Shown here piece after piece: positions 1 through 14,277 of a stretch of DNA of 64,000 bases. The notes below the pieces were generated by a model that did not search any database, had not been told where the DNA came from, and saw only the letters and a list, made by a program, of their open reading frames with translations. The position numbers were made by a program, and so were the translations under genes. Positions within the stretch are counted from its first letter, which is position 1, and the number at the start of each line of letters is the position of its first letter. The stretch comes from Andrena cerasifolii (Eukaryota > Arthropoda > Insecta > Hymenoptera > Andrenidae), in the NCBI RefSeq assembly GCF_050908995.1, contig NC_135122.1, forward strand, positions 13,618,501 through 13,682,500, given 5' to 3'.

Positions 1-330
1 GCGGCGGGCGCAGAAACTGCGGGCATCTGAAACTCGAGGCAAACGCGATATACTCGGGCAGCGAGGCGAGCGCGATTTATCGCGTTTGCTTGGAGTTTCC
101 GTTACGAGACCGAGCCCACTCTCCCGTGCGATCCAAATCCGTCAGCCGCGAAAGCGCTTTATCCGCATTAGCTCGCCCCTCGATTATTGATGCCAGACCT
201 CAAGCGACATCGCCGCCCGTATAACCGAGAATTAAAACGGATCGCGCGAAACCAATTTACTCGTCGGATTTCAATTCCGTGGTCGCCGTGGCCGTGGCCG
301 CCGCGCGATAACATTTGGAAAACGAATTAT

Positions 331-347
331 TCTCTCTCTCTCTCTCT
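331..347. repeat. (TC)n microsatellite
   Basis: An uninterrupted run of TC units followed by a short T tract. Confidence 0.9.
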
Positions 348-3300
348 TTTTTTATTCGGCAAAGGATGACGCGCCGAAATCGTGAAAAAAAAGCGAAAAT
401 AGTCACACCCGCGGCTGGTGATTCGCGGCCGTTTCGTCTGATTGGTCGAAAATTCACCGCGAAAACGGGGGATGATGTATGGGATGGGGTGTTAGGAGCA
501 GTTTATTGGAATCGCGAGTGTGAAAGTTCCTGAAATATACGGGGCTCGGCAGTGAGTTATATACAAACAGTTTAAAGTAGGATTTCAACATGGTTTCGGA
601 CTCTATAGTTATGAATAACAATAGATGTATGGCGAGGATCAGAGCACGTTCTATTTGACAGGACAATCGCGTACTTCTAACAAAGTTATAAAGTCATTCG
701 TGTCGTAAAGCATGAGTTCTACTTTGTCCATCACAGTTAGCATACATTAATGCAGATCTACATATATATGTGATTTATAGGTAAAACGATGGGCCATTGC
801 CAGGGCACCTACGTTTTATAAATCAATCTCGTCGATCACTTCCCATCCCCTACGATAAAATATACCGTAGCTGTTAAAATAAAAAAAATCTGTACACAGG
901 AAAAATCGCCAATGTGACATTTAATATTTGTTGATTACAGAGATAGAGTTTCGAATAGGGGAGGGGAAGGGGGGGCCGCGAATCGTATGTCGCTCGTCCG
1001 CGCGATTGTAAAAGATTTACCGGGAATTACATATTCAAAATGCCCCGGCGATTTTTGATCCGGCGACCGATCGAGGTTTTCCAGCGGAGTCGGCGGTATG
1101 CAAATAGAGCGACGCGGTTATATTTGCATACGCTGAAAGGTATGTTCGGGTGAGTCCTCGGTCGGGTACACGGGCTTCCCCAGATGAATGTAGATATGTA
1201 TGTACGTATTTTCTCATCAGATTCCGCGATCGCTGCGGCAAACAGGCATTGCTGGTGAAAAAAAAATTTGTAACACCACGCCCGGTCGCATGGAACGGCC
1301 TTTCAGCACATAATTGAAAAAAAACAACAAGAAATACGTGATTAAACGTTGGAATAATCGAAAGTGAGCATATCAAGCACACGCGTCTCGTTACATATTT
1401 TTTTGATCAAAATTCCGTATTAATTCAACGTAAGCTTGAATTAACGAAAGCCGCGATTGATTTTACTTTCATTAAATATTTATACCTACATTTCCTCGTT
1501 CCATAAATATTTATGCATATGATAACGCACGCGTTTGGAACAGTAAAGAACTAAGGTCGTACATACATTATTTGCCTAATGGAATATTCAACGAGACAAT
1601 ACAAAAGGGAAAAATAGGCTCCTCCTTCAATATCGATAACGCGTCGAAATATTCCTGCAACGTTTCTTCGAATTTATATATGGTACGAGGCGCTTTCCTG
1701 TCGAGCAGTTCAATCTTCGAACTATCCAGCCGGTCGATATACTGACGAAAACATGATAGTTCAAGCGGTTACGAAACTACTTAGCTCCGGTTAGCTTTCT
1801 TTGGGACAGACGATCGATTAGCGCACTAACCGCTTTAACCTGGTGCACGCACGTTGCAACCAGGTGTGGAGCCTTCAGTTTATGTTTACCACGTGGCAGA
1901 GTGCAAAATTGTTTTATACCAGCTTTTGAAGCAAACGCTAGAACAGAAGAACAACACGTGCGCCAATGATCGAAACGCTGCGTTCATAATTTTGACTATG
2001 AACGACCTTTACTACTCGCACACAGTTCCCTTTGACCGACGCGCACAGAGCCAGCGAACTCTCGTCGCGATCGTAACTACGTAACGATATTTCGAGTATG
2101 TAATTGCTGGCTGCTCGAGCGGGGGCGATCGAGAAATCGCCGATATGAAGTTAGCTGAAGAGCAAACAAACCTGCAGCCGTGGTCAAAGCTGTCGCGTAA
2201 CTCGCATAAAAGCTCTGTCGCACAATCGAGAGTCCCGTCATAAGACGGCTCTAAATGGCCAGCCGTGGCCGTTCTTTTAATGCGAACAAATTGCGTTCCA
2301 GCCGACAGGCGCGTCAAAGAATGGCCGGGCTAAATTGATCACGAGCAGTTTCGCCGTTTTAATTACACTGCCTTTTATAAAGGCGAACGCGTTTCTACTT
2401 TAACACGAGGACCCTGGCTACCATTTCCCGTTTATTAGCTTCCCGGCGCTGTCATCCCGTGAAACGAGTAGGGGGGAAAGGCCACTTTGCCGCCGTTGCT
2501 CCAGCAAGAAGCGGCAATCGAACGATCTCATCGCGGAAAATGGGCGCGACAGACGATCCCTTTTCTTGCACCCCAAGTGTAAACGCCGACTACCTACGCG
2601 TTATTCCACGCCTTTGTTCTGACCGTTGCGATACAATCCGCTGGTGTACCGCCGATAACAGCCACTCGATGGAAATCAATTCTGCTGCTTGGGTCACGAT
2701 GAACCCCCGTGTGCGTGACGTAAGTCCTTTCATTGAAACGCCGCGAGGCTACGCGGCACGGAAGAGTGAATCCGTGATCAGAAAACCGACTGACGATTCC
2801 AGTCGCGTGTATGCCGTTTGCTGGCAATAAACGTTGACGACGGATGAATATCGAATACCGAACGCGCACGCAGAGAGTGGAGAGGCTGGGGAGCTACAAT
2901 CGCATTTTCGGAAGCGATTTTCGGTATTAATGAACGTTCGAAAATAAATCGGCACGTATCTCCGCGTTTGAGAACTGTAGTTCTGTGAAGAAGAGTGGTA
3001 TCGAAGTTGCAGCTCCTCCGGTATACCTACTCGTTAATAAATCCTGATTGAGGTGGTGATCCACTGAAAATCCCCCGGAACTGAGTATCATACGGAGAAT
3101 GCTCCTCGAGATTGATCGGGCACTGAAGGAACATCGCCGATTATGAGTAAATAATGAGGCACAAATCATCCACGATGCGGCGACAAGTCGGCGGGCGGCA
3201 TTAAATCGAACGCAACACCAACTGTGTTACACAATAAATTATGGGTTAATACGAGCCGGCGTTAATCCGCCGCTAAGCCACCTGGTCGCCGAGATTCCCG

Positions 3301-3893
3301 GTGTATCTCAGGGTGAAACTGCACCGAAACTAGAATCAATGCAGACACCTTAAAGCATTAATTGGCTTTGACTTGCTCAACTATTCCTGATCTTAGCTCG
3401 GCGAGAATATTCCTAAACTACTGAAGTTTCTCAGCGAGATCAAAAAGCGCGATCCCTTAATTACGAAGGAAATTCATGTGGCACAAAATTAAAAGCATAC
3501 ATTCTCTTTCTAAATACCAAGGAGCACCGCCGTGCCTAGAGGTCTATAAAATTTACTCTAACCAACCTTGTTTCATTTCCATCTTATTAGGGTTCGTTCA
3601 TTCTTCGTCCCTCACCGTAGGGAGGGGAACAAGCAGAGGGTTAACGTGTAATAGCAGAAACAGTAACCTCGCTTAAGCAAATGGAAAGTTACAACGTTTA
3701 AGGTGACGACGGGTACACCTTACTACGTAAAACCTGTACTTGGGTACTTTGCCAGCGTTTAACAACCGTGTCAGGGTCCACACATAACAAAGGATATTGA
3801 AATCTATAACCTACAGAGACCTGTTCTTACTGAAATGAAACAGAACCGAGCATTCCTGACTGTTCTAAGTTGGAATCCATTGCCGTACTAATC

Positions 3894-4180
3894 TTAAACC
3901 TCATCCGTCTCGCGTATCAATTTGACACAGTTTTCCTGTAATAAGTTATTCTGTTCTGTTATTTCTGATTATTGTAAACAAGCAGGATGTCCTGCACATC
4001 GTTTTATTTTATGCGAAAGTTGTGAAAAATCTAAGATGTAAATGTTAACTCATCAATTTGAATAAAAAAATATTGAAAACTAACTGTTTACCTTGTCATT
4101 TTATTGATCTTATACCACTGTGTCAATTTCACACCGAGGGACAGATTCAGTTCGTGAAATGAGGAACGGATGAGGGTTAA
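3894..4180. mobile_element. TTAA-flanked non-autonomous piggyBac-type element (MITE)
   Basis: The 287-bp segment is bounded by TTAA at both ends. The left end reads TTAAACCTCATCCGT. The right end, read on the other strand, is TTAACCCTCATCCGT, so 14 of 15 terminal bases match. A second inverted pair lies further in: CAATTTGACACAG near the left end and its near-reverse-complement, CTGTGTCAATTT, near 4120. The TTAA boundary and C-rich terminus are the hallmarks of piggyBac-superfamily elements (known family property). There is no coding capacity, so it must have been moved by a transposase supplied elsewhere. The surrounding 3.4-5.0 kb is poorer in CpG than its neighbours. Confidence 0.72.
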
Positions 4181-7100
4181 ACAAAGAAGTACCCAAAGAA
4201 CGTCTTGGAAATCTGTTGGATCTTACTACTTTTCCGAGGCAAGAATTTTATATAAGACGTTTAAGGTATCTGTTCGTTTGTTAGCAAACTCGGTCCGGAG
4301 ACTTTTTTTCGTACTTCCCGATGACCTAAAAGGTTCAAATTCAGCATAAAGTTTCCTGAGCATGCAAAGATGCCGTAAAAAATCCAAAACCTGAAACATT
4401 AAAAAATGTGTAGTATCTGTGGCCTATAACAGGTATTATGTTTATCTTATGGCCCCTAAGGGTTTTAAACACTGCTGAACACTAAGTTTTGTAAGTTTTT
4501 TCCTTTTTTTTCGCAAATAACATAACATGATCCAAGACGAGTCAGGTGCCTACTTTAGGTACCTGCAAAGGTAACTGAAAGTTGGAAAATCGGTGTGCCG
4601 CCAAGCGCGTATGTGACTTAGGCCCCTCGAAATGCCCTTCAGATGACCAATTAAACAGGTCGCCCTTCTGGTACCCAAAAGTTGTACAATTTTGTATTTC
4701 GCAGGGAAAATTGTTTCTAGGGAGGTTTCCAACAAAAATTGTGCCCACTTGTTTTATTATATAGGATAGTAATGCCTGGCTAATGTAGGCTAAAAAACTA
4801 ACTAGCAGTAGAAATTGTCGCCGAAATTTCAGGCTTCGAACCGTGCTTGCTGCTTGACAACCAAATGAAGAGGTCACGAGTTATCGACAATTTTGGAGGG
4901 CCTGAAGCACTGGCCTATGTACTCGTTAACCTCCCCGTTGTAATTAAACTGAAGTCTATAAGCTGAGTGTAGGTACAGCGCGGCTCAAGTGGCTTGCCAG
5001 TAAACACGGTCCACTGCAGACACCATGGGTTATTATATACCGTCCACATAGCGGTTCCAGGACCATTCTGGGAATATTGTAAGACAACCTCCGTGCTATC
5101 TACATCCCATGCGAGTCTCGGTTCAGCACACTTCTCGCGTGGTTATCGTAAAACGATATCCTATAATACGTGGCGATAACACTGGCGCGGCAATTTTCAG
5201 TGTGGGAACAGGCTACTCCGGACAGCGTCGAAAAAAGGAGAAATTCGAAGCTGACTTGATGAGGCGAACGCCCCTTGAATCGTATCACTGAGAACTGTAA
5301 CAACCATGATGGAGATTTCCATCTGCAACGAAGAGTTAAACAGGAAACAAAGGAAACACGATGGATTAAGACGCAGGTCCTAGAAACTCCGTGAAAAACT
5401 ACCACAAATGCACAAATTAAAGTGTTCAATTATTTCCGAGCAACTTCGAACTAAACGAGTTCACGCACTTCTCACGTACGTACTTCGGTGCTCGGGATTA
5501 ACGCGGTGCTCCGCCGGCCGAAGAAAATAAAACTAATACACTTCGAGTTAGCTGCTACCGGTGAAAAAGCTTGAAAGTACTTGTTTCCAAAGAAAGCATA
5601 TTCTGCGCGGGATATGCACGTGCGTGCGCGCGTCTGTCGGGAGAGAATTCAGCGAGCCTGCGACCGAAACGATAAAAACATTTTTAATAAACCGTGTCGC
5701 GCATTTCCGCGTTCCTGATTGCTGAACAACATCGGTCCAGCTTCGCCGCCGTGCCCCGAGCGTGGTCTGAGAATTATTGGCGCGCCAGCGGCACGGTCCT
5801 AAAACTCAGCGAATACAAATATCCCGAAGCATTCGGGGGAGTAAGTTGAAAAATATGGTAGGTCCCGGGACCTCCATACCTATTCGTTCTCCGTCTAGCT
5901 CAAGTATTCATATTAAATCCGCGGCCTTCTCCCTCCCGCGGCCCAATGTCTCAGTTATATTACGTCCCCGAAGGAGATGGTCCTCGCGCGACATTATCCG
6001 AGTATCAAGACCCACCCGCCTCCGTGCGCCCCCGCCCTATCCGGGGACGGGGAAGGGAGGGCGAAGGAATGCGTGTATTCGAGAGCTGGGGAGGGCGAAG
6101 AGAACGACGGTCTCATCGTCTTGATGTAGAATCGCATTACAGCCAGCCACCACATCTCGTGGCACGTATAAAATGCTGCCGCGCGGAAATACAGATATTC
6201 GGTATCCAGGATGGGAATCGAAGCACGGAACTAACCGTCTGTGCCCGATTATGGCACCTACATTGACCGCGTCGCCTGTGTCCATTTCGGCTGCTCGGTC
6301 AGTCGCATTTGTAGAGGCAATTCGATGCAAAGTGTTGGTGACATTTTTACGCGTTCCGTCTGAAATTCGCTATGAATCCCGCCCTGCTTAGAACGATATC
6401 TCCTCTGGGCAAATTAGGAGCAGAAGGCCCCTGAAAAATTACGATACAGAAGGGCACCATTTCAGATTTCTAATTCCCCATGAATCTCTGCAGGTTGCTG
6501 TATAGCAACGTGCAATAAAACAGCGGAATCCCTACAGGGAACGAAGTGGTAGAATTATACGTTTCGGGCGGATGTAACGCGGAGAATGGTCCTGTAAAGT
6601 CTGAGAGGTCTAACGACCCTTATAGTCTGGTGAACTTGAATACGGAATAACGTGCAAAAGGAGGAGCGCCTTATCCGCGCACGGTGCAACGAAGAATTAT
6701 GGGCGGAAACAGTGAAGTCGACGAAGTTTATAATACCGAAGCCGCACGGATAATGTCGATTCGTTGTTTCTAGGTAACTTGGGACCAGCGGGTGGAAATT
6801 TTCAGCGAGTACGCCCCAGCTGGCTGCGCGGCGGATAGCGCTGTCATCTTGAAGATCGAAGGGAGGTTAAGGACAGGGGCAAATTGGATCCGAGAGATAT
6901 TTCTGAACGAGAAAGGAAAAACCGTTGGGTAGATCGCGAACGAAGATAAAACGGTTATACGGTTACGTTCGTCGAAAGGCGGGGCGCCGAGGTAAATCGT
7001 ATTAATTATCGAACCTTCCCGCTGGAGAGCGCACGCAACACGGCAACGTCACTTCGTTACCAAATAACGTTTTAATTATCGTATCGTCGCTACACCTTCT

Positions 7101-10100
7101 TTCCCTTCTTTTCCCGTGGTTTCGCGTCTCGTCTTCGACCCCCTGAACCTGCCACCTGCAAGGCAGCTCGACTAACATTCGAGTATCGGCCGTCGGAAGT
7201 TCCAAGGAAATTAATTCCAGCAACCGTTGCTCGTAACAACGGCCACCATCGTCGACAAGCGAAACGCCGATCGAGCTGCCACAAAATCAACCGCCGTGCA
7301 ATGGAGAACCGTTCGTTAGACACGTTCATTATAAAATTTATTCGTTTGGCAACGTCTGGTGTCGGCGAGCGTGCATTGGTGATGTCCGCCTAGCGTAATT
7401 AAATTATTGACGACCACAGCTCGTGAGTACTTTCTAGCCAATTCTGGTCGGCGTTAATTAACGTTTATCGTCGGCAGCATCCCCCTTCGATCTTCTGTGA
7501 CAGCTTGTACCACGCAACTGTTGCTTTTATAGCGACTCGGGTATTTGACGCGCCCTCTGCTTCAGGGATGGGGACCATCGTTGCTGACACGTACAGGTCG
7601 CATTAACCCTGACCCTGTCTCCGAACTCGGTTGCCTGCACGCCAGCCTTCAAACCCCGGCGTTTATCAAACGCGCAACACCGTTTCCTATGCAAATTAAT
7701 TACCATACGAGACGCTCGCTTGGGAGATACACGCCTGAGTTTCCAGTATCGATAAGAGCCGACGGTGGGAAGGTACCCGAGTATCAATTTCCCCGCGTCG
7801 AAGCTCCTGATTCGCGAACGTTTCCCTCAGGGATTCAGTTCCACGAGACATTTAGATCCTCTATCAATACACGCATCCTTGTACGCATCTTGTCCGACAC
7901 TGCGAAGGAGCATTAGGAAAATTTGCTATTAAGGACGAATTGATCGCGTGATTTTCACCCGGCGACAACGGCCCCTCGACGCGAATTAGCCTCCGCGGCA
8001 TTCACGTTCCGAGGCGACGACCGAGCCCATTCCGTCGGCAACCGGGAAATAGGGCATCACCCTCTCGAATACCGGATGCCGCCCTGTGCGCAACGTACGT
8101 ACCCACTTACATATGCGTCTTACTTTCAGCGGCGCTCAGGCGAACAACGCCGGCGACAATCTACGACGTCTCGTGTATCTGAAGTGTCGTCGGCGCAATT
8201 GAGACGACGCTGCAGGAACCCGACTGCGATTTTGCAGGCGCAAGTACTATTATATCGCGGGGCGTGTCCCAGGGATCCGCGTCTCTAGGCGTATCGCGCG
8301 CTCATAGCATCTTAACTAAACCCCACGAGGGAAACCTCGTCAAGAATTCCGTGCTCTTTGCGCGCGACACATGGCACGGGGTAAACGCGAGATCCCTTTG
8401 CCGTTGCTACCTTTCACCGATCACACCACTGGCATGTGAAGAATTTCTTGTTGCACCGTTCTAAACGTTTGCAAAGGAAAATCGTTTGCGAAGCAACCCC
8501 CAAGATTTCAGATAGGGACTTCTGCTATTTTGCAATTTCATTCCACCGCTTTTGAAAGGGTGTAGCGATCGAGGGCCGACGAAATAAGCGGGCAGAATGA
8601 TCTACTGGATTGTAGCCGTAGAAATTGATAGACACAGAGAATCGATAATCTCTTCTGTCTACAACGATATCGTTATATCTAAGTGGCTGGAATCGCGCAG
8701 GGTCTTCGTACACGCGTTCGATAATGGAAGCAATCTGGCCCACATACGTGTTCCTCGCCTTCCCCAGGAGCCAAGCCATCGTCGCAATTCCGAGATCCAA
8801 GCCCGCACACCCATCTGCAATTTCTCGACCAGGTTACCATTATAGACCACGTACCGAAGACGGGCACGGAGTCACGGGGACAAGTCGCGCGATCGGGGGC
8901 TACCTCGTGCAACTGAATGCCGGGAAATTGCGCAGAAACTTGCCGAGGAATTTCAATAGAACGAATTGGATTGAAATTATTAATGCCAACATCGTCTTTG
9001 TCTTGGTCCGCCACAGGAGGGAAATCGCTGGGAAACGGAGTCTCCCGTCTCCATCGTTCGGCATGCAAACACCACGGTAAAACTTCCTCGGGGAAACGTT
9101 TCATTCGCCGCGCGGAACATTGTTTCAAACGATGCCATTGTTTCCTCGCAAATTAAACGCGGCGCTTAATTTCATTTATAAAGCAGATTGCACCTGCGGA
9201 TACTAGGATAATGACGTACGTGGGGATTCTGGGCGCAGAAACGGCGCTAGGTCCTTATGACGCTGCCTCCGATCGACTATCACGACCATCAGAGATCACC
9301 ATGGGGAGAAGTGGTAGTAGTATCTGAGTCTCAAATATTACAATCTTTATTAAAAATCAGTGTACCTTCGATCCAGGGAAAACGAAATGTCTTAGGATCC
9401 TAAATTAAACAGACCTGGCTACCATATCTTCTGCGTCCTTGTAACATCACGAACGAAAGGACTTCACGTTTTTTCTAACCCTCTCCAAGCCAGGAATCAG
9501 AGATTTTCTCTAAAACCGTGACTTGTTCGTGAGTCCGCATCCGAGCCATTATCGAAAACCCTTCCATCCCTTCTGACGGAAAATATATCGCCGATAGTTT
9601 CCCGCGTGACGGATGCAGCCTGTGTATCAGCGTGCCCGGCTGTTTATATTTCGTGCTTCACGGGAACACGTTCCAGCGGTGGAGTTTTTATCATATCGTC
9701 GTGGAGAAGTTGGAAAGCCCCTGGACCAGTTGTACCGCAGCGGTCGACGGTGGTATTAAACTCGCGGAAAAGGGGAAAGTTTTTACAACTTGCCGCCGGT
9801 GCTCGTTACGATCCGTCCGCCGGCAGACTCACGAGCGACTTTTCGACGCGCCACGCCGCGTCGCGACGGACCGCAGATCGAGCCGAGATCTGGAAATTCT
9901 GCGGCGACGGCGCACGGCCCGCAGCCGTAATGGAATTTCTTCTCTCGTGAAATTCCCGCGATCTCCCGGCCCCGATCCTCCGCCCTCCCCGCGGATCCTT
10001 TGAGGATAACGGCGTACGTGCTGTCCGATACCAGTCTCTCGATACTCGTCCCGCCTCGCCGTAAATTTCCGGGGAAATTCCGAAGTTTCCGCGGCAGCGC

Positions 10101-10400
10101 GCTGGATAAAGGAAACATTAAAACGTTCCCGGCAACGGGGCCGCCGGAAAAGTGAGCAACCACGTCTTCCGCGTGCTTTACGAGCCTTCGTTTCGCGCTG
10201 GAGTGTCGGGGGCTGGATTATAGTTTCATAGGGGTTGCGAAGTCTCGTTCCGGGCGGAGACAATTAGGCGAAACGACACGGTGAACGGCTGAATTATGGA
10301 AGGCGCGGAGCGTCGTTGCCAGGCGCAAGACAATAGGAGGGGTGAAAGATTTTTGTATCGAAATGAAAAAGATTTCGCATGCAATTCTTCGGATTAGGTA

Positions 10401-10422
10401 TTTACGTAGATACCTACGTAAA
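10401..10422. repeat. 9-bp inverted repeat with 4-base loop
   Basis: TTTACGTAG, ATAC, CTACGTAAA. A short exact hairpin with no associated gene. Confidence 0.75.
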
Positions 10423-13050
10423 GCGTAGGATGACTGGGAGAACTTTTTCCTTCGCCGCATTCCGCCGTGCTCACCCAAGGAGACGCTACACTTCATCTTA
10501 ATTGCTCCACTCACCCCCCCATGTTCGTTAATAATTTCGCTGCCCCGTCCTCGCGGCTCCCGTATTCCGCGCTCCTGTTTATGCAACCTCGTTCCTGGCT
10601 CTCTTTAATCCACTCTGGCGGCTTGCAAGTGCGTGACACTTGCACAGAAAGACGCGGGACTGTGCACAGAGGAACGGAAACGAACGAAAGAGAATGGAGG
10701 CGAAACGAAGGGCGAGGCTTCAGCTGCAGAGACGGCGCCGGCTCTGTTAATCTTCCGCGGGATTTCAACGCTGCGGAATTTGCATAGCCGCGGGATTTTT
10801 ATCGCGGAAAAGGCCATCCACCTCTCCGCGCTTTGGTGCCGCTTTGGCCTCCTATCCTTTCGCCCCTGTTCCTGCTGGGCGTCCGCAGTCACCAACACTT
10901 GCGAACGGCACACCTACCGAATCTCTCCACCTCGCCGTTGCTCGACTCCCACGCAGACAGCGGCCACTACCATGGAGCATCGATTTTTCATTAAGCTTCG
11001 CTCCCCCCCTCGTGGACCCGTCGCCTGCTTTGCATACATGCTTATTCGTGGGTGCTCGTCCGTTCCTGCGTCGCGGATTCCGCTTCTCGTTCCGTTCTTC
11101 CGCCCTTGGAGCTCGTGCTCCTCCACCCTTTTGCGTATCGAGCAACGGGGATGAACGTCTGTGTCCATCTTCGGGCTTGGTCGCTCCAACGAGGTCCTAT
11201 TCTGTCAGGCAACCGAAGTTTCGCTGACTCCTTTCTGCTTCAAAGATATTTATGCGAACTGAATTCGTAATACCAGTGAGACCGCTTCGGGACCTCCGAC
11301 GATACCAAGCTCGGCATCATTGAAGAAGTTAGCTTCTACTGCCGAGCAGCATCTAAGGCAGTTCGATTTTCTTTAACTGGAATTCGAAGATACTCAGAGG
11401 ACTGTTCAAGGAAGAAAGTTTATCCAAGAATTCAGAAGTTTTTAGATTCTTCGTATCTCTGCACCCCGTCCCTTCGATTTCGTCACCCTTTCAGAAGAAA
11501 TACCCGAGAATTGGAAGCTGTCGCTCGAAATATTAATCCCGCTACTGAACATATCAAGGTATTTACGCCTAGGGGAGCTAGAAAAAATTCGCAGACTTAC
11601 GCCTCGCTGTAAGCCTTACACCCAGCGAACGGTCTACGCCACGCGAGGATATGAAGTCGCCCGACGAGTTTAATTAGTCAAATGTTTCTTCGCGTTTCGC
11701 CGATAAAAACAACGCTCGTGCTGAAACGAGGCTTTGACGTCGAAACCCCAAAGGATTAAACGTTCCACGTACAACGTCCCATTTAATTCCTGCCCGTTCG
11801 GTTTTGTTCGACTTTCGCCCCGTTTCGTGTCTTTATATGCCCGTGCGTGACGCATTCGCAGGGCCGCGGCGACATTGATTTATACGAAAACGCTGGAAAA
11901 CGCCGCCTCTATTCTTCCCGCATCTCTCGCGGGAAAACGCCCGGGGGTTATACCTGTGCCGGCTAACATTTGCATCGGAAAATTGCGGATTAACGTTGCG
12001 TACGCTGCAAACGCCCCCGTTCCCGGGGCTCGCGGCCGCCTCGCCAACCGAACGAGATGACGAACTAGTTTCCTTTTGTTCCCTTCCGTTCGCGGCAACG
12101 AATCGATGAATCGTTTTTCGACTCTATTTAGCCACAATTCTGGTAGTCTTTTGTTAAATGTTTTATACGAGCGATAAACCCACCTACCTGTTTACTTTGA
12201 GAAGATTTATAGCTATACGAGAACAAAGAGCGTTGGAAATATTAATCGATCACTGAACGTTTAAGGTAAGTAGTAGTCTGTCAAGTAGGTTAATTAGTCA
12301 AATTTACTGCGTTGCCGAGATTATTTTGTGCTTGGCGTATTGGCGACGTCCTGGACTAACAGACTACTTTACGTGGTGTAGGAACAGTGCTTGGTGGAAT
12401 TTGTGGTTGGAGGAACGCCGTTGTCCACATCATTTTTATTTTAGTATGGTGGACAGAGGCAGAAGCATGTTGGTTTCATCTTTCTGTTGTCTCTGTTCTT
12501 CATTCTAAAATTACATTGCCTCACAGTTGCCAAATACTGCGCATGGTCTGACCGTTGGTTGATATATACTACTTGAGGACGATCTAGCTCGCAGTTTTAG
12601 CCTGTATTCGAAACAGTGGAGCGAGGGGTGACAAATTATTCGTGCATATTTGGAAGATGAGAGTGTATGTAATCAATGTAACGTACCCAGTGGTGCGATA
12701 CATACTTAGGAAGTCTGTACTCTGAATTATATTCTATAAAATTTCAAGCAAGCCACAAGGAACGACGCCGAACGACAGAAGCGAATTTCGAACTTTTAAA
12801 TTCATAACATCCCGGTTATTTATCCACCTTTATATCGAGAAGCAGCAAATCATTGGCGTGAAATTAGCATTTTCCATGATCGTGTTTATCAGTCAGCGAT
12901 AACTGACACTCCCCGAACGAATTCTCCGCACATTTGCCCGGAGAATCTCATTGCTAAACTCTCCTGTGCTCAGCACTAACAATCCAATTAGCGTCTCCCC
13001 CCTCTTTGCCTCGGACTCCCCTTCTTTATCTTTCTTCTTGTTTCTTTCTT

Positions 13051-13061
13051 CCCCCCCCCCC
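13051..13061. repeat. Poly-C run
   Basis: Eleven consecutive C residues at the end of a longer pyrimidine tract starting near 13008. Its length is likely to vary between alleles or reads. Confidence 0.85.
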
Positions 13062-14261
13062 ATCGTCAGCGTTGCAATTGTAATTTATTATTCTCCTTAC
13101 GAAAGCAGCCGGAGGCCGACCGCGGGAAAAGTTTCTCTCAACCGTTTTAAGAACAAAAGTCCTCGTCCCTGGAAAATATCAGGGGGAGGGAGTCGCGGGC
13201 GGGTTATAACCATTGTGTATTGTCCCAAGAGCAATTAATCATTTCCTTTTCACTGCGAAGTAAACAGGGTGTACTTTGTTCCCTGTAAACATTTCCCTTT
13301 AATAATAGGATTGAGATAATTAGGCGTGCCGGTGACAGAAGCGGCAATAAAAATAACTCTCCTCCAAGACAAAGCCCCCCTGACGCCTTCACTTGGCGAC
13401 GACATTAATTTCAATGCTCGCTTCAGCCGACAGCGGTGTCGAAACGATTCTTTCGACAGTCCTAACAAACTCCTCCGAAACGCTGCCTTTCGAACCGGTC
13501 GGTCGTTTTAAACGAATCGAAAAATAACGTTTCCCCGTGCGAATGGGATAATTACAATTGGTTTGCATCGGAGAAAAAAAATGCGCCACGCTTTTCTGCA
13601 ATTAACAAGTTTAATTGAATTCTCGTGGTCGTATCGAAAATCTAGAATGTTCGAGGGAAGTGTGCTCTATCTCGTGATTTCGTCGATTCGTTTTAGAAGC
13701 GTAACGTACAACGATGAAGTAATATTTGGTTGTAAATCTTCACGGATTCTGGCGTGTGCGTGATCCTTCTTTCTTCCTCACGCGTCTTGCTGAAAGGTTC
13801 TCTGACGTAACTACTATGTAAGCACGAAGAATTATGCGATCATTTACCCTGTAACGTTGTTAACTTCATGCACAAGGCACAGCAACTTGTCAGTGGCTGT
13901 AAATCTCGACCGGTCTCGCGGAAGACGGTCTTGCACTCGATTTTTTCTCAGGCAGAAAATATTGAACCTCATCCTTTCTGTTCGTAGTAATAAAACATTC
14001 CTCGATCTAAACGCACCACGCGAGGAGAACTATTCATTTATCGTCGATGATAAACTCTACTTCGAACTAGAAATATCACATTATCCTAGCAGCTTCAATC
14101 TTTTGGAAGACCGCTATAGGTTAGCAAGAATATTTTGCATATTCTACCTGAGAAGCATCGTTCTGTCATATTTTGAAGTGACTGTAAGAAAGAATTCGTC
14201 GAAGATACACCAAAGAACTTAACATTTAAAAAATAAGTACAAAACGAAATTTTTCATCTAG

Positions 14262-14277
14262 ACGAGCTCGAGCTCGT
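14262..14277. repeat. 16-bp perfect palindrome
   Basis: ACGAGCTCGAGCTCGT is its own reverse complement. No function is evident. It lies in inferred intron 2. Confidence 0.8.

Noticed and set aside
4542..4877. Minus-strand frame with a hydrophobic segment, and an opposed plus-strand frame with several cysteines
   Set aside because: No known family. The region is CpG-poor and repeat-like, and opposed frames argue for chance or for an unidentified old element.
10633..11154. 173-codon plus-strand frame
   Set aside because: It overlaps equally open frames on the other strand in GC-rich DNA, and the product is low-complexity R/S/P-rich with no recognisable domain.
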